A stretch of 64,000 bases of DNA from Achromobacter seleniivolatilans (GCF_030864005.1 NZ_CP132976.1:5642001-5706000), one strand, 5' to 3'. Counted from the stretch's first letter, positions 1-9,179 are shown. Notes: generated from the sequence alone by a model not told the origin. A program made the numbers and translations.

Positions 1-705
1 GTCTGGGCGTCAGCCCTGAATGAAACCCTGGTGATGCAATTGGCAGAAAAACTGGGACTGGGCGTGGCGCAGGTCAGTTATCAACCTGACACGCGCGCTT
101 GCCTGATCAGGCGCTATGACCGTCTGCCAGATGGGCAGGGCGGGCTGCTGCGCCTGCATCAATTAGACCTGTGCCAGTTGGCAGGCAAGCCGTCCGATTT
201 GAAGTACGAAGCGGATGGCGGACCATCTCTTGCAGATTGCCGCGAGCTGTTGAAGCACATGAGTGTAGGCGCGGCGGACGTAAAACGATTGTTGCAGTGG
301 GTTATCTTCAATTTGTGCGTTGGCAATAACGACAGTCACGCCAAGAATCTGTCGGTGCTGCAAGCCAGCGATGGACGATATCGTCTAGCGCCTTTTTACG
401 ATCTGATGTGCACAGCCATGTATCCCGGATTGGCCAAGAATTTTGCGCTGGCGATAGGGGGCGAAATGAAATCGGGCAAGATCGGGGTGGCCCACCTTGA
501 GGCGATGGCAAGGGAGTTGGGTTTTGCGCCGCGTTATGTCCTGACGGTGGCGCAGGAGTTGGCAGCAGACCTGCCCGAAGCGCTGGATCAGGTGCAAACG
601 TCGCTATTGGCGCAGTCCCAGGCAGGCACGGAACGTGCCCTGATTGAGCGTCTGGGGCAATGGATCAAGACAAATACGCGTAAGTGCGCAAATCGCTGGA
701 AGTAG
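1..705 (+). CDS. HipA-like Ser/Thr kinase, C-terminal part (5' end outside window)
   Basis: The reading frame is open from the first base, so the gene begins upstream of the window and 234 codons are visible. The first visible residues (VWASALNETL) match the helix that precedes the HipA C-terminal kinase core. The core shows the catalytic-loop pattern FNLCVGNNDSHAKN and then FYDLM at the metal-binding position. HipA proteins are kinases of type II toxin-antitoxin modules; the classical target is glutamyl-tRNA synthetase. The partner HipB would be expected upstream and cannot be seen. A GTG at 31 could be taken for a start but lies inside the conserved fold, so I treat the gene as 5'-partial. 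Family is fairly certain; toxicity and target are not shown. Confidence 0.82.
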   Translation, partial: VWASALNETLVMQLAEKLGLGVAQVSYQPDTRACLIRRYDRLPDGQGGLLRLHQLDLCQLAGKPSDLKYEADGGPSLADCRELLKHMSVGAADVKRLLQWVIFNLCVGNNDSHAKNLSVLQASDGRYRLAPFYDLMCTAMYPGLAKNFALAIGGEMKSGKIGVAHLEAMARELGFAPRYVLTVAQELAADLPEALDQVQTSLLAQSQAGTERALIERLGQWIKTNTRKCANRWK

Positions 706-839
706 GCAGGGGCACATGTTTGTTTTGGTCGGATTCATGACTCCAAGTCAAAAGTGTTTGCCCGGAATACGGCTTTTTCTGCAAAGGTCCTACGGTCATA
801 CTGCACGCCTGACATCCAGAAGTGGCCCAAGGAATTCGC

Positions 840-2036
840 ATGAACCCGCAAGATAATCCACCGGTTAAGTCCGGCCTGCCGTTGTTGGCGCTCGCCGTCG
901 GTGCGTTTGGCATTGGCGTGACCGAGTTTTCCCCCATGGGCTTGCTGCCCGTTATCGCCGACGGTGTCGGCGTGTCCATTCCCAGCGCTGGCATGCTGAT
1001 CAGCGCCTACGCGATTGGCGTGATGGTGGGTGCGCCGTTGATGACGCTGGCGTTTTCACGCTGGTCACGCCGCAAGGCGCTGATCCTGTTGATGGCGATT
1101 TTCACCATCGGCAATATCTTGTCCGCCCTGTCGCCCAACTACACGACATTGCTGTTGGCGCGTCTGGTGACGAGTCTGAATCACGGTGCGTTCTTCGGTC
1201 TGGGTTCGCTGGTGGCCGCAAGCGTGGTGCCGCGTCACAAGCAGGCTAGCGCGGTGGCAACGATGTTCATGGGGCTGACGATCGCCAACGTTGGCGGTGT
1301 GCCTGCGGCGACATGGCTGGGTCAGGTGATTGGCTGGCGTATGTCGTTTGCGGCTACTGCCGTGCTGGGCTTGGTCGCGATGCTGTCGTTATGGTTTGCG
1401 CTGCCTGCGGGTGAAGCCGGACGCCGCCCGAATGTGCGTCATGAATTGGCGGTGCTCAAGAGTCCCGTGGTGTTGCTCGCGCTGTTGACGACGGTGCTGG
1501 GCGCGGGCGCCATGTTTACGCTCTACACCTACATTTCGCCGACGCTGGCTGAGATTACCGGCGCGTCGCCAGGCTTCATTACCGGCATGCTGGTGTTGAT
1601 CGGATTGGGTTTCACGTTGGGCAACGGCATGGGTGGTCGCATGGCCGACCGGTCGCTGGACGGCACGCTGATCACGTTCCTCGTCATCGTCATCGTGGAT
1701 CTGCTGGCGTTTCCCTGGATCGCTTCCACGCAAGTCGGCGCCGCGATCTCGTTGTTGATCTTTGGCGTGGCAACGTTTGCTGTGGTCCCGCCCTTGCAGA
1801 TGGGCGTGATGCGCGCCGCAACCGCTGCGCCGGGACTGGCATCGTCGGTGAACGTGGGCGCGTTCAATCTGGGTAATGCGGTGGGCGCTGCTGCTGGCGG
1901 CGCGGTGATCTCGGCGGGTATGGGTTATGCCGCTGTGCCGATCGCCGGTGCGATTATTGCCGTCGCTGGTTTGGCTCTGGTGCTGGTGCAACGCACCGTC
2001 AACCAACGCCGCAAGCTGGCGTTGCAGGTCTGCTGA
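840..2036 (+). CDS. MFS transporter, DHA1-type 12-TM efflux protein (AraJ/YdhP-like)
   Basis: A 398-residue, very hydrophobic protein with about 12 predicted membrane segments. It starts with a soluble stretch, then a GAFGIGVTEFSPMGLLPVIA first helix typical of the sugar-efflux/chloramphenicol-resistance branch of DHA1 transporters, and a loop 2-3 motif-A-like segment (SRWSRRKALIL). I chose the ATG at 840 because AAGGA lies 7 bases before it; an in-frame GTG at 822 has no such site. The gene is followed directly by a rho-independent terminator, so it is probably transcribed alone. Inner-membrane proton-coupled efflux is the family role; the substrate (sugar, drug or purine-like compound) cannot be told from sequence. 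Confidence 0.85.
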   Translation: MNPQDNPPVKSGLPLLALAVGAFGIGVTEFSPMGLLPVIADGVGVSIPSAGMLISAYAIGVMVGAPLMTLAFSRWSRRKALILLMAIFTIGNILSALSPNYTTLLLARLVTSLNHGAFFGLGSLVAASVVPRHKQASAVATMFMGLTIANVGGVPAATWLGQVIGWRMSFAATAVLGLVAMLSLWFALPAGEAGRRPNVRHELAVLKSPVVLLALLTTVLGAGAMFTLYTYISPTLAEITGASPGFITGMLVLIGLGFTLGNGMGGRMADRSLDGTLITFLVIVIVDLLAFPWIASTQVGAAISLLIFGVATFAVVPPLQMGVMRAATAAPGLASSVNVGAFNLGNAVGAAAGGAVISAGMGYAAVPIAGAIIAVAGLALVLVQRTVNQRRKLALQVC

Positions 2037-2055
2037 TCCAGGCTAGCCAGACAAG

Positions 2056-2084
2056 CGCCGCGTTTTAGACGCGGCGTTTTTTTT
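2056..2084 (+). terminator. rho-independent terminator of the MFS gene
   Basis: A perfect 7-bp stem CGCCGCG/CGCGGCG (2056-2062 and 2070-2076) with a 7-base loop, followed by eight T residues, 20 bases after the stop codon. Confidence 0.85.
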
Positions 2085-2108
2085 GGGGCTGGCGCTAAGC
2101 GGCAGGAC

Positions 2109-2285
2109 TCAGCCATGCGCGGCAACCGCCTGTACCCCGCCGAATGCAAGAGTAAGGTGGCGCAGGGTAATGAGCAGTTCGGCCTGGTCGCCGTTTTCCA
2201 GCACGTTGTTGATCAGCGCTACAGCCAACGTCGGATCATCACGGTACAGCTCGGCCATCGCTTCGTCATGGGGGCGGCTTTTCAT
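2109..2285 (-). pseudogene. truncated antitoxin-like HTH protein (addiction-module antidote family), N-terminal part
   Basis: A 58-codon frame starts at ATG 2285 with GGAG upstream and encodes MKSRPHDEAMAELYRDDP followed by a helical stretch ending AFGGVQAVAAHG. From memory this matches the first half of a ~100-residue family of putative addiction-module antidotes, in which a tyrosine-rich HTH segment (pattern LNxTQLYRTLS) normally follows the GGVxAVA motif. Here the frame ends in TGA exactly after that motif and the rest cannot be found downstream; the next bases on this strand run into the terminator of the converging MFS gene. No RelE/HigB-like toxin is visible nearby. I read it as a remnant, although a functional 58-residue protein cannot be excluded. 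Confidence 0.55.
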
Positions 2286-2433
2286 CGGTCTTTACGTCTC
2301 CAGGCTTGCCAGTATTTCGCTGCCTGATCTATGCGATCAGGTCGTGTCCATCTGCATCATGATCACCATCGTCGATGGAAAAAAAATAGTCAAATCGCAA
2401 AATGCCAGGGTGCAGGTAGCGTCGGCCAGACGT

Positions 2434-2465
2434 AAAAAAGGCGTCCGTACATGTGCGGACGCCTT
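2434..2465 (-). terminator. rho-independent terminator of the dgoKADT operon
   Basis: Read on the minus strand, a 10-bp stem AAGGCGTCCG/CGGACGCCTT (2456-2465 with 2438-2447) is followed by a run of T residues (2439 down to 2434). It lies about 80 bases after the dgoT stop codon. The rest of 2286-2546 shows no gene. Confidence 0.78.
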
Positions 2466-2546
2466 GGCACTTGAATGGATCGGGTGGAAGTTGTGAGCAA
2501 CGCCTATCAATCTGGCGTTGCCCTCCGATCTACAAGCCGTTCACAA

Positions 2547-3857
2547 TCAAGCCTCGATCCGTTCCACTTTCCCCACCAGCAAGATATAAGACAGCGCGCC
2601 CAGTAAAGCCAGCGACGACACATACACAATCGCCGGTGCAAAGCTGTCTTTCGTGACCAGAAAGCCGATCACGATCGGGGTGCAGATCGACGACAGGTTG
2701 CCGACAAAGTTGAACACGCCGCCCGTCAGGCCCAACAAGCGCACGGGCGCAAGCGTGGACACCAAGGACCACGTAATCGATGCCAGTCCGTTCCCGAAAA
2801 ACGCTACCGCCAGAAAGAAGATGATCCAAGGCGTGGAGTCGGTAAAGTTGGCGCCGATCATGGAGGTTGAAATCAACAGCCCCAGAATGATGGGCAGCTT
2901 GCGTGCCAAGCCTACGGTCGCGCCGCGGCGGACCAGAAAGTCGGACAGCACGCCCGAGCACAGCACGCCGATGAACGCCGCCAGGAACGGTACCGATGCC
3001 AGAAAACCGGACTTGATGAAGTCCATGCCGCGGTACTTCACCAGATAGGTGGGGAACCAGGTCAGGAAGAACCACAGTGTGGACGTCAGGCAGAACTGGC
3101 CCAGATACACGCCCCACAGCTTGCGCTTGGACATCACCAGGCCCAGGTCATTCCAGTCGAACTTCGCCTTCTTGGCCTTGACGTTGCGGTCCAGATCGAC
3201 CACGCCGCCGCCTTGCTGGATCAATTCGATTTCTGCTGCGTTGGCGCTTTTGAATTGACGCGGTTCACGATAAATCATGTACCACAGCACGCCCCAGATA
3301 ACGCCAAGTAACCCGGTGCTGACAAACACCATGTGCCAGCCATAGTGGTGTTGAAGCCAGGCCAGCACGGGCGTCAGAAACGCCAGGCCGACGAATTGGC
3401 CGGACGTGTAGAAGCCGATGGCGGTAGCGCGTTCTTTTTCCGGGAACCATGTCGTGACGACGCGGTTATTGATCGGGTACGCAGGAGCTTCCAACGCGCC
3501 GACAGCCAGGCGCAGAACGAACAGAATGACGAAGCTGCCGGCAAAACCCATGAAGAACGTGGCAGCGGACCAAAGAATCAGCGCGGCGGCGTAGAGCACG
3601 CGGGGCGATACGCGGTCTACCAGCCAACCGCCGGGGATCTGCATGGCGGCATAGGTCCAGCCAAAGGCAGACAGAATCATGCCTTCTTGCCAGGTTTCAA
3701 GCCCGAACTCGTCCTTGAGCGCAGGCGCGGCGATGGACAGGTTGCTGCGGTCCAGGTAGTTGATGACGACGGTGATGAACAGCATCACCATGATGATGTA
3801 GCGGCTGCGAGTGGGCTTTTGCGCGCTTTGCAGGCCAGCGTGGGTGGCAGTGGACAA
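2547..3857 (-). CDS. dgoT: MFS anion:cation symporter, D-galactonate transporter
   Basis: A 436-residue protein with about 12 membrane segments. It carries the ACS-family signature region after the first helix (NYLDRSNLSIAAPALKDEF) and GWTYAAMQIPGGWLVDR in helix 2, typical of the D-galactonate/D-glucarate/hexuronate permeases. It would import galactonate with protons across the inner membrane. The start is TTG at 3857 with GAGGAG six bases upstream; no ATG is better placed. It is the last gene of the K-A-D-T unit, 26 bases after dgoD, and a terminator follows. The link to galactonate rests mainly on the operon partners; a related sugar acid is possible. Confidence 0.83.
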   Translation of the reverse strand: MSTATHAGLQSAQKPTRSRYIIMVMLFITVVINYLDRSNLSIAAPALKDEFGLETWQEGMILSAFGWTYAAMQIPGGWLVDRVSPRVLYAAALILWSAATFFMGFAGSFVILFVLRLAVGALEAPAYPINNRVVTTWFPEKERATAIGFYTSGQFVGLAFLTPVLAWLQHHYGWHMVFVSTGLLGVIWGVLWYMIYREPRQFKSANAAEIELIQQGGGVVDLDRNVKAKKAKFDWNDLGLVMSKRKLWGVYLGQFCLTSTLWFFLTWFPTYLVKYRGMDFIKSGFLASVPFLAAFIGVLCSGVLSDFLVRRGATVGLARKLPIILGLLISTSMIGANFTDSTPWIIFFLAVAFFGNGLASITWSLVSTLAPVRLLGLTGGVFNFVGNLSSICTPIVIGFLVTKDSFAPAIVYVSSLALLGALSYILLVGKVERIEA

Positions 3858-3883
3858 AGGTGTCTCCTCTCTCTTTTATCGAC

Positions 3884-5032
3884 TTACCACTCGGCGAAGC
3901 TGCCGTCGGCATGACGCCAGATCGGGTTGCGCCAGCGGTGGCCCACGGCGGCGCGTTCCTTGACGTATTCCTCGTTAACCTCGATGCCCAGCCCCGGGCC
4001 TTGGGGAATCGCGACCATGCCATCTTCGTACTTGAAGACTTCACGGTTGCTGACGTAATCCAGCAAGTCGTTGGCGGCGTTGTAGTGGATGCCCAGGCTT
4101 TGTTCCTGGATGAAGGCGTTGTAGCAACCGGCGTCGATTTGAAGGCAGGTGGCCAGCGCGATCGGACCCAGTGGGCAGTGCAGGGCCAGCGCCACGTCGT
4201 AGGCTTCAGCCATGGCGGCGATCTTGCGCGTTTCAGTAATGCCGCCTGCGTGCGACGGATCGGGCTGGATGATGTCTACATAGCCTTCGGACAGCACGCG
4301 CTTGAAATCCCAGCGCGAGAACAGGCGTTCGCCCAGCGCGATTGGCGTGGACGTCAGCGGCGCCAATTCTTTCAGCGCTTCGTAGTTCTCGCTCAGTACC
4401 GGCTCTTCAATGAACATGAGCTTGAATGCGTCCAGCTCTTTCATCAGCACCTTGGCCATGGGCTTATGCACGCGGCCATGGAAGTCCACGCCAATGCCTA
4501 CGTTGGGTCCCACGGCGTCGCGCACGGCGGCGACGTTCTCCAGGCACCGTTCGACCTTGTCGAACGAATCGATGAATTGCAGTTCTTCGGTGCCGTTCAT
4601 TTTCACAGCGGTAAAACCGCGATCCACGGCGCCCTTGGCGGCAGCCGCCGTGTCGGCAGGACGATCACCGCCAATCCATGAATACACGCGGATACGGTCG
4701 CGCACGTTGCCGCCCAACAGTTGCGACACGGGCACGCCAAGGTGCTTGCCCTTGATGTCCCACAGTGCCTGGTCAATCCCTGCCAACGCGCTCATGTGGA
4801 TGGCGCCGCCGCGATAAAAACCGCCGCGGTACAGCACGGTCCAATGGTCTTCGATGTTGCGCGGGTCTTTGCCGATCAGGTAGTCGGACAGTTCTTCCAC
4901 GGCGGCAGCCACCGAATGGGCGCGGCCTTCGACGACGGGTTCGCCCCAGCCGACGATGCCTTCGTCCGTTTCGATTTTCAGGAAGCACCACCGGGGCGGC
5001 ACGATGTAGGTGGTCAGCTTGGTGATCTTCAT
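3884..5032 (-). CDS. dgoD: D-galactonate dehydratase (enolase superfamily)
   Basis: Dehydrates D-galactonate to 2-dehydro-3-deoxygalactonate in the cytoplasm. At 382 residues it has the length of E. coli DgoD. The mandelate racemase/muconate lactonising fold is evident: an N-terminal capping domain (about 1-115) and a TIM barrel. Visible active-site residues are the metal ligands in VDFHG (Asp, with catalytic His two residues on), FIEEP (Glu) and GERLF (Glu), and the second catalytic His in ALHCPLG. Its ATG overlaps the dgoA stop as ATGA, so the two genes are translationally coupled. Those residues and the dgo neighbours make the assignment strong. Confidence 0.94.
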   Translation of the reverse strand: MKITKLTTYIVPPRWCFLKIETDEGIVGWGEPVVEGRAHSVAAAVEELSDYLIGKDPRNIEDHWTVLYRGGFYRGGAIHMSALAGIDQALWDIKGKHLGVPVSQLLGGNVRDRIRVYSWIGGDRPADTAAAAKGAVDRGFTAVKMNGTEELQFIDSFDKVERCLENVAAVRDAVGPNVGIGVDFHGRVHKPMAKVLMKELDAFKLMFIEEPVLSENYEALKELAPLTSTPIALGERLFSRWDFKRVLSEGYVDIIQPDPSHAGGITETRKIAAMAEAYDVALALHCPLGPIALATCLQIDAGCYNAFIQEQSLGIHYNAANDLLDYVSNREVFKYEDGMVAIPQGPGLGIEVNEEYVKERAAVGHRWRNPIWRHADGSFAEW

Positions 5033-5682
5033 GCTTGAGTCTCCTGGGCGGGATAGGCGCGTTGCCAGGCAGCGACGAATGCGCGCGCGTTCTGGCCGAC
5101 TTCGGTGGCCGTCAGGCCGGGTTTGTACAAGGCGGAGCCCAGGCCGAAGCCGCTGGCGCCCGCCTGGGCGTAGGTGGAAAGGTTGTCGGGCGTAATGCCA
5201 CCCACGGGTACCAGCGCGATCGGCGGGCGCATCACGGCGCGCCAGGCCTTCAGCACGACGGGACCCAACTGTTCGGCGGGGAACATCTTCAGCACATCGG
5301 CGCCGGCGGCCAGCGCGGCAAAGGCTTCAGTGGGCGTGGCCACGCCGGGGCAGGACGCCATGCCCAGCGCCTTGGCGGCGCGGATCACGGCCGCGTCGCT
5401 GTGCGGCATGACGATCAATTCGCCGCCCGCGTCCTGGACGCGGGCGCAGTCGTCCGGGTTCAGTACGGTGCCGGCGCCGATCAGGCAATCGGTGGGCAGC
5501 GCGGCGCGCATGGCGCGGATGCTATCCAGCGGGTCTGGCGAATTCAGCGGGACTTCAATCAGGCGAAAGCCGGCGGCGTAGAGCGCCAGGCCGATGGATT
5601 CGGCTTCCGCTGGGGTGATGCCGCGCAGGATCGCGATCAGGCCGCAATGGGCCATGGCGGTTTGCAGACCAGGGTGATTCAT
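5029..5682 (-). CDS. dgoA: 2-dehydro-3-deoxy-6-phosphogalactonate aldolase
   Basis: Cleaves 2-dehydro-3-deoxy-6-phosphogalactonate to pyruvate and glyceraldehyde 3-phosphate, the final step of the DeLey-Doudoroff pathway. It is a 217-residue class I aldolase of the KDPG/KHG family. The N-terminal [14 protein letters not shown] carries the catalytic Glu region, and [11 protein letters not shown] contains the Schiff-base lysine. [10 protein letters not shown] and VGGITPDN are conserved phosphate- and substrate-binding loops. It sits between dgoK (9-base gap) and dgoD (4-base overlap). The order K-A-D-T is the same as in enterobacteria, but here dgoA and dgoD are clearly separate genes. Confidence 0.94.
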   Translation of the reverse strand: MNHPGLQTAMAHCGLIAILRGITPAEAESIGLALYAAGFRLIEVPLNSPDPLDSIRAMRAALPTDCLIGAGTVLNPDDCARVQDAGGELIVMPHSDAAVIRAAKALGMASCPGVATPTEAFAALAAGADVLKMFPAEQLGPVVLKAWRAVMRPPIALVPVGGITPDNLSTYAQAGASGFGLGSALYKPGLTATEVGQNARAFVAAWQRAYPAQETQA

Positions 5683-5691
5683 ATTCGATTC

Positions 5692-6732
5692 CTAGGCGGA
5701 TGCCGTTGATGACGTGATGGAGGGGGCGCCCGCGGCGTTGACCAGGCCGGCGCAAACGGCCAGATGCCACAAGCCGCGCTCGGTCGCGTTCTGCGCTTGT
5801 TCCGGCGTGCCCAGCTCGTAGTGCTGCATCGCCAAGATGTAGCGCTGGCACAGCGCGGGTTCGCCGCAAAGCACGATGCGCGGTTGTTCACCCTGCTGGC
5901 GCAGCATCTGGGCAAGCGAGGCGACTTCGTGGCCGATCAGCAGGCCCGACAGATAGTCGGCCTGTGACGCGGGCGCCAAGTCGCCGGTCAGTCCCAGCGC
6001 GCGCGTGCTGAAAATGGTGGAGAGCACGCCAGCGCGGCCAGCGGGCGAGCCAGCCACTTTCACGCCACGCTCAAAGGCGGCCATGTCGGCTGCGGGCGCG
6101 TCCGCCATGGTGCGGCCCAGAATGGTGTGCCCGCGCAGCGCGGCGTAGACCTCGCCGGTCATGAAGGTGTCGAAGTGAGTTACGCGGCCGCGGCGGGCAT
6201 TGACCCATTTCGAGTGTGTGCCGGGCAGACCGATCAACACGCTGTCGGCGGGGTGATGGTCTGGCGCGCGGCTCTGGTCAAACATCACGCCAAAGACCTG
6301 GGTTTCTTCGCCGCGCATCACGTTGGGCAAGCCGTGGCGCTGGATCAAGCCGGGCACGATGTGTACCGGCGTCGCGCCTGGGCGTTCGACTTTCGTCAGC
6401 AGTGTGCCGATGCGTTCCAGGTCAACGGGCACGTCCAGGTAGGCAGCTTCTTGCCATCCCTGGGCGCTGCCGACCATGCCGCAGGCGATGACAGGCAATG
6501 ACGGCTCGGCGCGCAGCCAATCGCCGCAGGCCTGATCAAATGCCAATTCAAAGCCGGACAGGGCGTTGGTGGCCGCGCCGTCTTGCAGCGGCTGTGGCAA
6601 CCGCATGATGCCCCAAGGCAGGTGGCGGGTGTCCAGCGTTCGGCCCGTGCCATCCAGCCGATAGGCGCGCAACGATGAGGTGCCCCAGTCCAACGCGATA
6701 AGCGCCGCGCGAGCGGGCGATCCGGTAGTCAT
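5692..6732 (-). CDS. dgoK: 2-dehydro-3-deoxygalactonokinase
   Basis: Phosphorylates 2-dehydro-3-deoxygalactonate at C6 with ATP. The N terminus has the ASKHA-fold phosphate-1 motif (ALDWGTSSLRAY), and the chain holds ACGMVGSAQGW, GEETQVFG and GLPGTHSKWV, all typical of DgoK. From the ATG at 6732 the protein is 346 residues. The frame is open for 27 further codons upstream (to 6813), but that extension is Pro/Ala-rich and lies before the conserved domain, so I reject it. It is the first gene of the dgoKADT unit and faces the IclR gene across a 361-base control region. Confidence 0.9.
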   Translation of the reverse strand: MTTGSPARAALIALDWGTSSLRAYRLDGTGRTLDTRHLPWGIMRLPQPLQDGAATNALSGFELAFDQACGDWLRAEPSLPVIACGMVGSAQGWQEAAYLDVPVDLERIGTLLTKVERPGATPVHIVPGLIQRHGLPNVMRGEETQVFGVMFDQSRAPDHHPADSVLIGLPGTHSKWVNARRGRVTHFDTFMTGEVYAALRGHTILGRTMADAPAADMAAFERGVKVAGSPAGRAGVLSTIFSTRALGLTGDLAPASQADYLSGLLIGHEVASLAQMLRQQGEQPRIVLCGEPALCQRYILAMQHYELGTPEQAQNATERGLWHLAVCAGLVNAAGAPSITSSTASA

Positions 6733-7093
6733 CTGATCTGTCTCGTGTCTGGCTGCAATACCCGCCGCCTGCGCCGCGGCATGTGGATGGCGCGGACCAG
6801 GCAGCAATTGCATGCCTTGTTATCTGAAGCGCGCCGGACGCCGTGAAAGTGTTCCAACGCGCATTTGCCGAAAAATTCTAGATCAGCGCTTGAAAAATCT
6901 CAAAATATAGAATCAAATCCCACATACAGGGAATTGGTTGCGGCGTAAGATCGGCTTATCCCTGCGATGTGCCCGGATAGCTCCGGGCGCTTCACTCATT
7001 CGATGCCCGCGCATGGTTCCGCGGCCATCCCCGCAGTCTCTCGGCACAAGACGCCGGGTATGCTTCTTCGTCTTTGCTGTGTAGCCCTGTTTC
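6733..7093. promoter_or_regulatory. divergent control region of dgoKADT and the IclR regulator
   Basis: A 361-base gap between the two divergent starts with no credible gene. Its centre (about 6870-6940) is AT-rich against a GC-rich background and carries the inverted hexamers ATTCTA (6875-6880) and TAGAAT (6908-6913). The position suggests promoters for both directions and an IclR operator. The exact operator is inferred, and I cannot assign -35/-10 boxes with confidence. Confidence 0.5.
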
Positions 7094-7912
7094 ATGACCT
7101 CCATTCCGTCTTCTGATCGCCCCTCCCCCTTGAATCCTGACTCCGCCGCGCCTGCGGGCACGCAGACGCTGATGCGCGGTCTGGCGGTGGTGCAGGCGGT
7201 TGCCGATGGCGCGCGCGATCTCAAAGATATCTGCGCCCGTATCGGCGTGGCGCGCAGCACCACGCACCGGCTGGCCAGCTGTCTGGTGCAGGAACGCTAT
7301 CTGCGCGCCTTGCCGGGCGTGGGTTACGTGCTGGGGCCCAAGCTGATTGAATTGGGCTTTCAGGCGCGGGAAGCCTTTCCGATGGCGACCTTGGCGCGTC
7401 CGTATCTGGATAGCCTGGCCGAGCTGACTGGCGACACCATCCACTTGGCCGTGCGTGATAACGACGAAGTCCTCTACCTGGAGAAAATCCCAGGCAAGAA
7501 GGGGCTGGAGATGCGTTCGCGGGCGGGACACCGAATGCCGCTGGCCGCAACCGGCGTGGGCAAGGCGCTGCTGCTGGATACCGAAGAGCCGCAATGGAAG
7601 GCGCTGCATCGCATTGGCGCGCCCGTGTCGTCAAGGGCGCCTGGCGGCCAGCAGAGTTGGGAAGCGTTCCGCGACCGCATGCGCGAGTACGCGGCGCTGG
7701 GTTATGCGTTTGACCTGGAAGACAACGAGCCGTCGATCCGCTGCGTGGCCGCGCCGGTGCGCGATGCGTCCAGCGGTATCGTTGCCGCGATCAGCGTGTC
7801 CAGCACGGTGCCGTATATGTCGATGGAACGCATGTATGACATGGTTGCCGTCGTGCAGGGCGCCGCGGCGGGAATTTCAGCGGAAATGGGCTGGAAAGTG
7901 GACCGCGGCTGA
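7094..7912 (+). CDS. IclR-family transcriptional regulator, probable regulator of dgo genes
   Basis: A 272-residue protein. A winged helix-turn-helix at about residues 25-85 (LMRGLAVVQAVADGARDLKD, then RIGVARSTTHRLASCLVQE) is followed by an IclR effector-binding domain (about 100-268) containing GKALL and the EDNEPSIRCVAAPV segment. IclR proteins usually bind an intermediate of the pathway they control. Divergent transcription from dgoK makes galactonate or KDGal a reasonable effector guess. In E. coli the dgo regulator belongs to the GntR family, so this is a different regulatory solution and I do not use the name dgoR. No clear ribosome-binding site precedes the ATG. Confidence 0.88.
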   Translation: MTSIPSSDRPSPLNPDSAAPAGTQTLMRGLAVVQAVADGARDLKDICARIGVARSTTHRLASCLVQERYLRALPGVGYVLGPKLIELGFQAREAFPMATLARPYLDSLAELTGDTIHLAVRDNDEVLYLEKIPGKKGLEMRSRAGHRMPLAATGVGKALLLDTEEPQWKALHRIGAPVSSRAPGGQQSWEAFRDRMREYAALGYAFDLEDNEPSIRCVAAPVRDASSGIVAAISVSSTVPYMSMERMYDMVAVVQGAAAGISAEMGWKVDRG

Positions 7913-7948
7913 TCTGCCGCGGCCGTCAAGCCATGAAACGAATACCGT

Positions 7949-8569
7949 TTATTCCAACGGCAGCGTCAGCACGCCTTGGGGGGCGGGGCGCATCATCACG
8001 CGGCGGTACCACGCGGCAAGCGCCGGGGTGTCGGGCCGCTCAATCGGCAAGGCCAGCCAGCGGTGCGCGGAGCTGACCAGCGCAATATCGCCAATCGTCA
8101 GATGGCGGCCAGCAATGAATTCACGGCCTTGCAGCGCCTGTTCCAAGATCAGCGCGCGCGTGTTTGAACGCTTGATCGACGTGTCGATAGCTGCCTTGTC
8201 GCGTTTGTCTTCCGGCGTGCGGATCAGGCCCAGAAAAGCCGGTCCCATGGCGCCTTGCCATTCCGTGGCCTGCCAATCCATCCAACGGTCGGCATCCGCG
8301 CGGATACACGCGTCTTCGGGCCACAAGGTGCCCACACCGTAGCGGGCCGCCAAGTAGCGCACGATGGCGTTCGATTCCCACAGCACAAATCCGCCGTCAT
8401 CGATCACCGGCACGGTGCGGTTGGGATTGAGTTTGGCGAATTCAGGCGTATCCACCACGCCAAACGGCCCGCCGGCCGGAATAAAGGTGTGCGGCAGGGC
8501 CAGTTCGCGCACGGCCAGCATGACTTTTTGCACGTTGACGGAAGTCAGGCGTCCCCAGATCTTCAACAT
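7949..8569 (-). CDS. glutathione S-transferase family protein
   Basis: A 206-residue two-domain protein. The N-terminal thioredoxin fold (about 1-80) has KLNPNRTVPVIDD and the glutathione gamma-glutamyl contact motif WESNAIVRYLA. An all-helical C-terminal domain follows, with LTIGDIAL as the N-capping/hydrophobic-staple region. The serine in the first loop (GRLTSVNVQKV) is the likely activating residue, as in many bacterial theta/beta-like GSTs. I chose ATG 8569 because AAGGA lies just before it; the frame extends 39 codons upstream without a site. It converges on the IclR gene and lies 19 bases after ampD on the same strand. The substrate is unknown. Confidence 0.88.
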   Translation of the reverse strand: MLKIWGRLTSVNVQKVMLAVRELALPHTFIPAGGPFGVVDTPEFAKLNPNRTVPVIDDGGFVLWESNAIVRYLAARYGVGTLWPEDACIRADADRWMDWQATEWQGAMGPAFLGLIRTPEDKRDKAAIDTSIKRSNTRALILEQALQGREFIAGRHLTIGDIALVSSAHRWLALPIERPDTPALAAWYRRVMMRPAPQGVLTLPLE

Positions 8570-8588
8570 AACCAGTCCTTGATAAGTG

Positions 8589-9179
8589 TCAGACGGGCGG
8601 CAATTGCCGCCGCGCAAAGCCGCTGTCGCGCGAAAAGCGCGTCCAGTTGAAAGCGGGGCCGGGATCGGTCTTGCGGCCCGGGGCAATATGTTCGTGGCCC
8701 CAGGCGGCTGCCAGAGGATAGCGCGTGCGCAGCACCGGCGTCAGCTTGCGCAGCGCCTGGTACTGCGAGTCGGTATACGGCAGCGTGTCGGTGCCTTCGA
8801 GTTCAATGCCAATGGAGAAATCATTGCAGCGTTCGCGTCCGCCAAAGCGTGATATGCCTGCGTGCCAGGCGCGCTGGTCCGTGGATACGAACTGCACGAT
8901 GCTGCCGTCACGGCGGATGAAAAAGTGAGCCGATACGCGCAAGCCCCGCAGGCGTTCCAGCCAGGGGTGCGAGGCATAGTCGAGCGTGTTCAGGAACAGC
9001 CCTTGGACTTCAGGGCCGCCGAATTGCCCGGGCGGCAGGCTGATGTTGTGCAGCACCAGCAGCGATACCTGCGCGCCGGCAGGGCGCGCATCGCGATTAG
9101 GCGAAGGCAGAAGGGAAACACCGGAGGCAGGCGCCAGCCAGCCATGTCGATCCAGAAGCAGAGCCATGGGAGAGAACAT
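8589..9179 (-). CDS. ampD: 1,6-anhydro-N-acetylmuramoyl-L-alanine amidase AmpD
   Basis: Cytoplasmic zinc amidase that removes the peptide from 1,6-anhydro-muropeptides during cell-wall recycling; its loss usually derepresses AmpC beta-lactamases. The type 2 amidase fold is shown by VLHNISLPP (first zinc His, about residue 44), HFFIRRDGSIVQFV, RAWHAGIS and GHEHIAPGRKTDPG near the C terminus (second His and Asp zinc ligands). There is no signal peptide, as expected. The start is uncertain: ATG 9179 is preferred, with TTG 9197 and ATG 9167 as alternatives, and none has a strong ribosome-binding site. Two AmpC-fold hydrolases are encoded about 10 kb away in this window. Confidence 0.9.
   Translation of the reverse strand: MFSPMALLLDRHGWLAPASGVSLLPSPNRDARPAGAQVSLLVLHNISLPPGQFGGPEVQGLFLNTLDYASHPWLERLRGLRVSAHFFIRRDGSIVQFVSTDQRAWHAGISRFGGRERCNDFSIGIELEGTDTLPYTDSQYQALRKLTPVLRTRYPLAAAWGHEHIAPGRKTDPGPAFNWTRFSRDSGFARRQLPPV

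Noticed and set aside
1389..2006. 205-codon antisense frame in the MFS gene
   Set aside because: His/Arg/Gln-rich shadow frame without a start signal or family resemblance.
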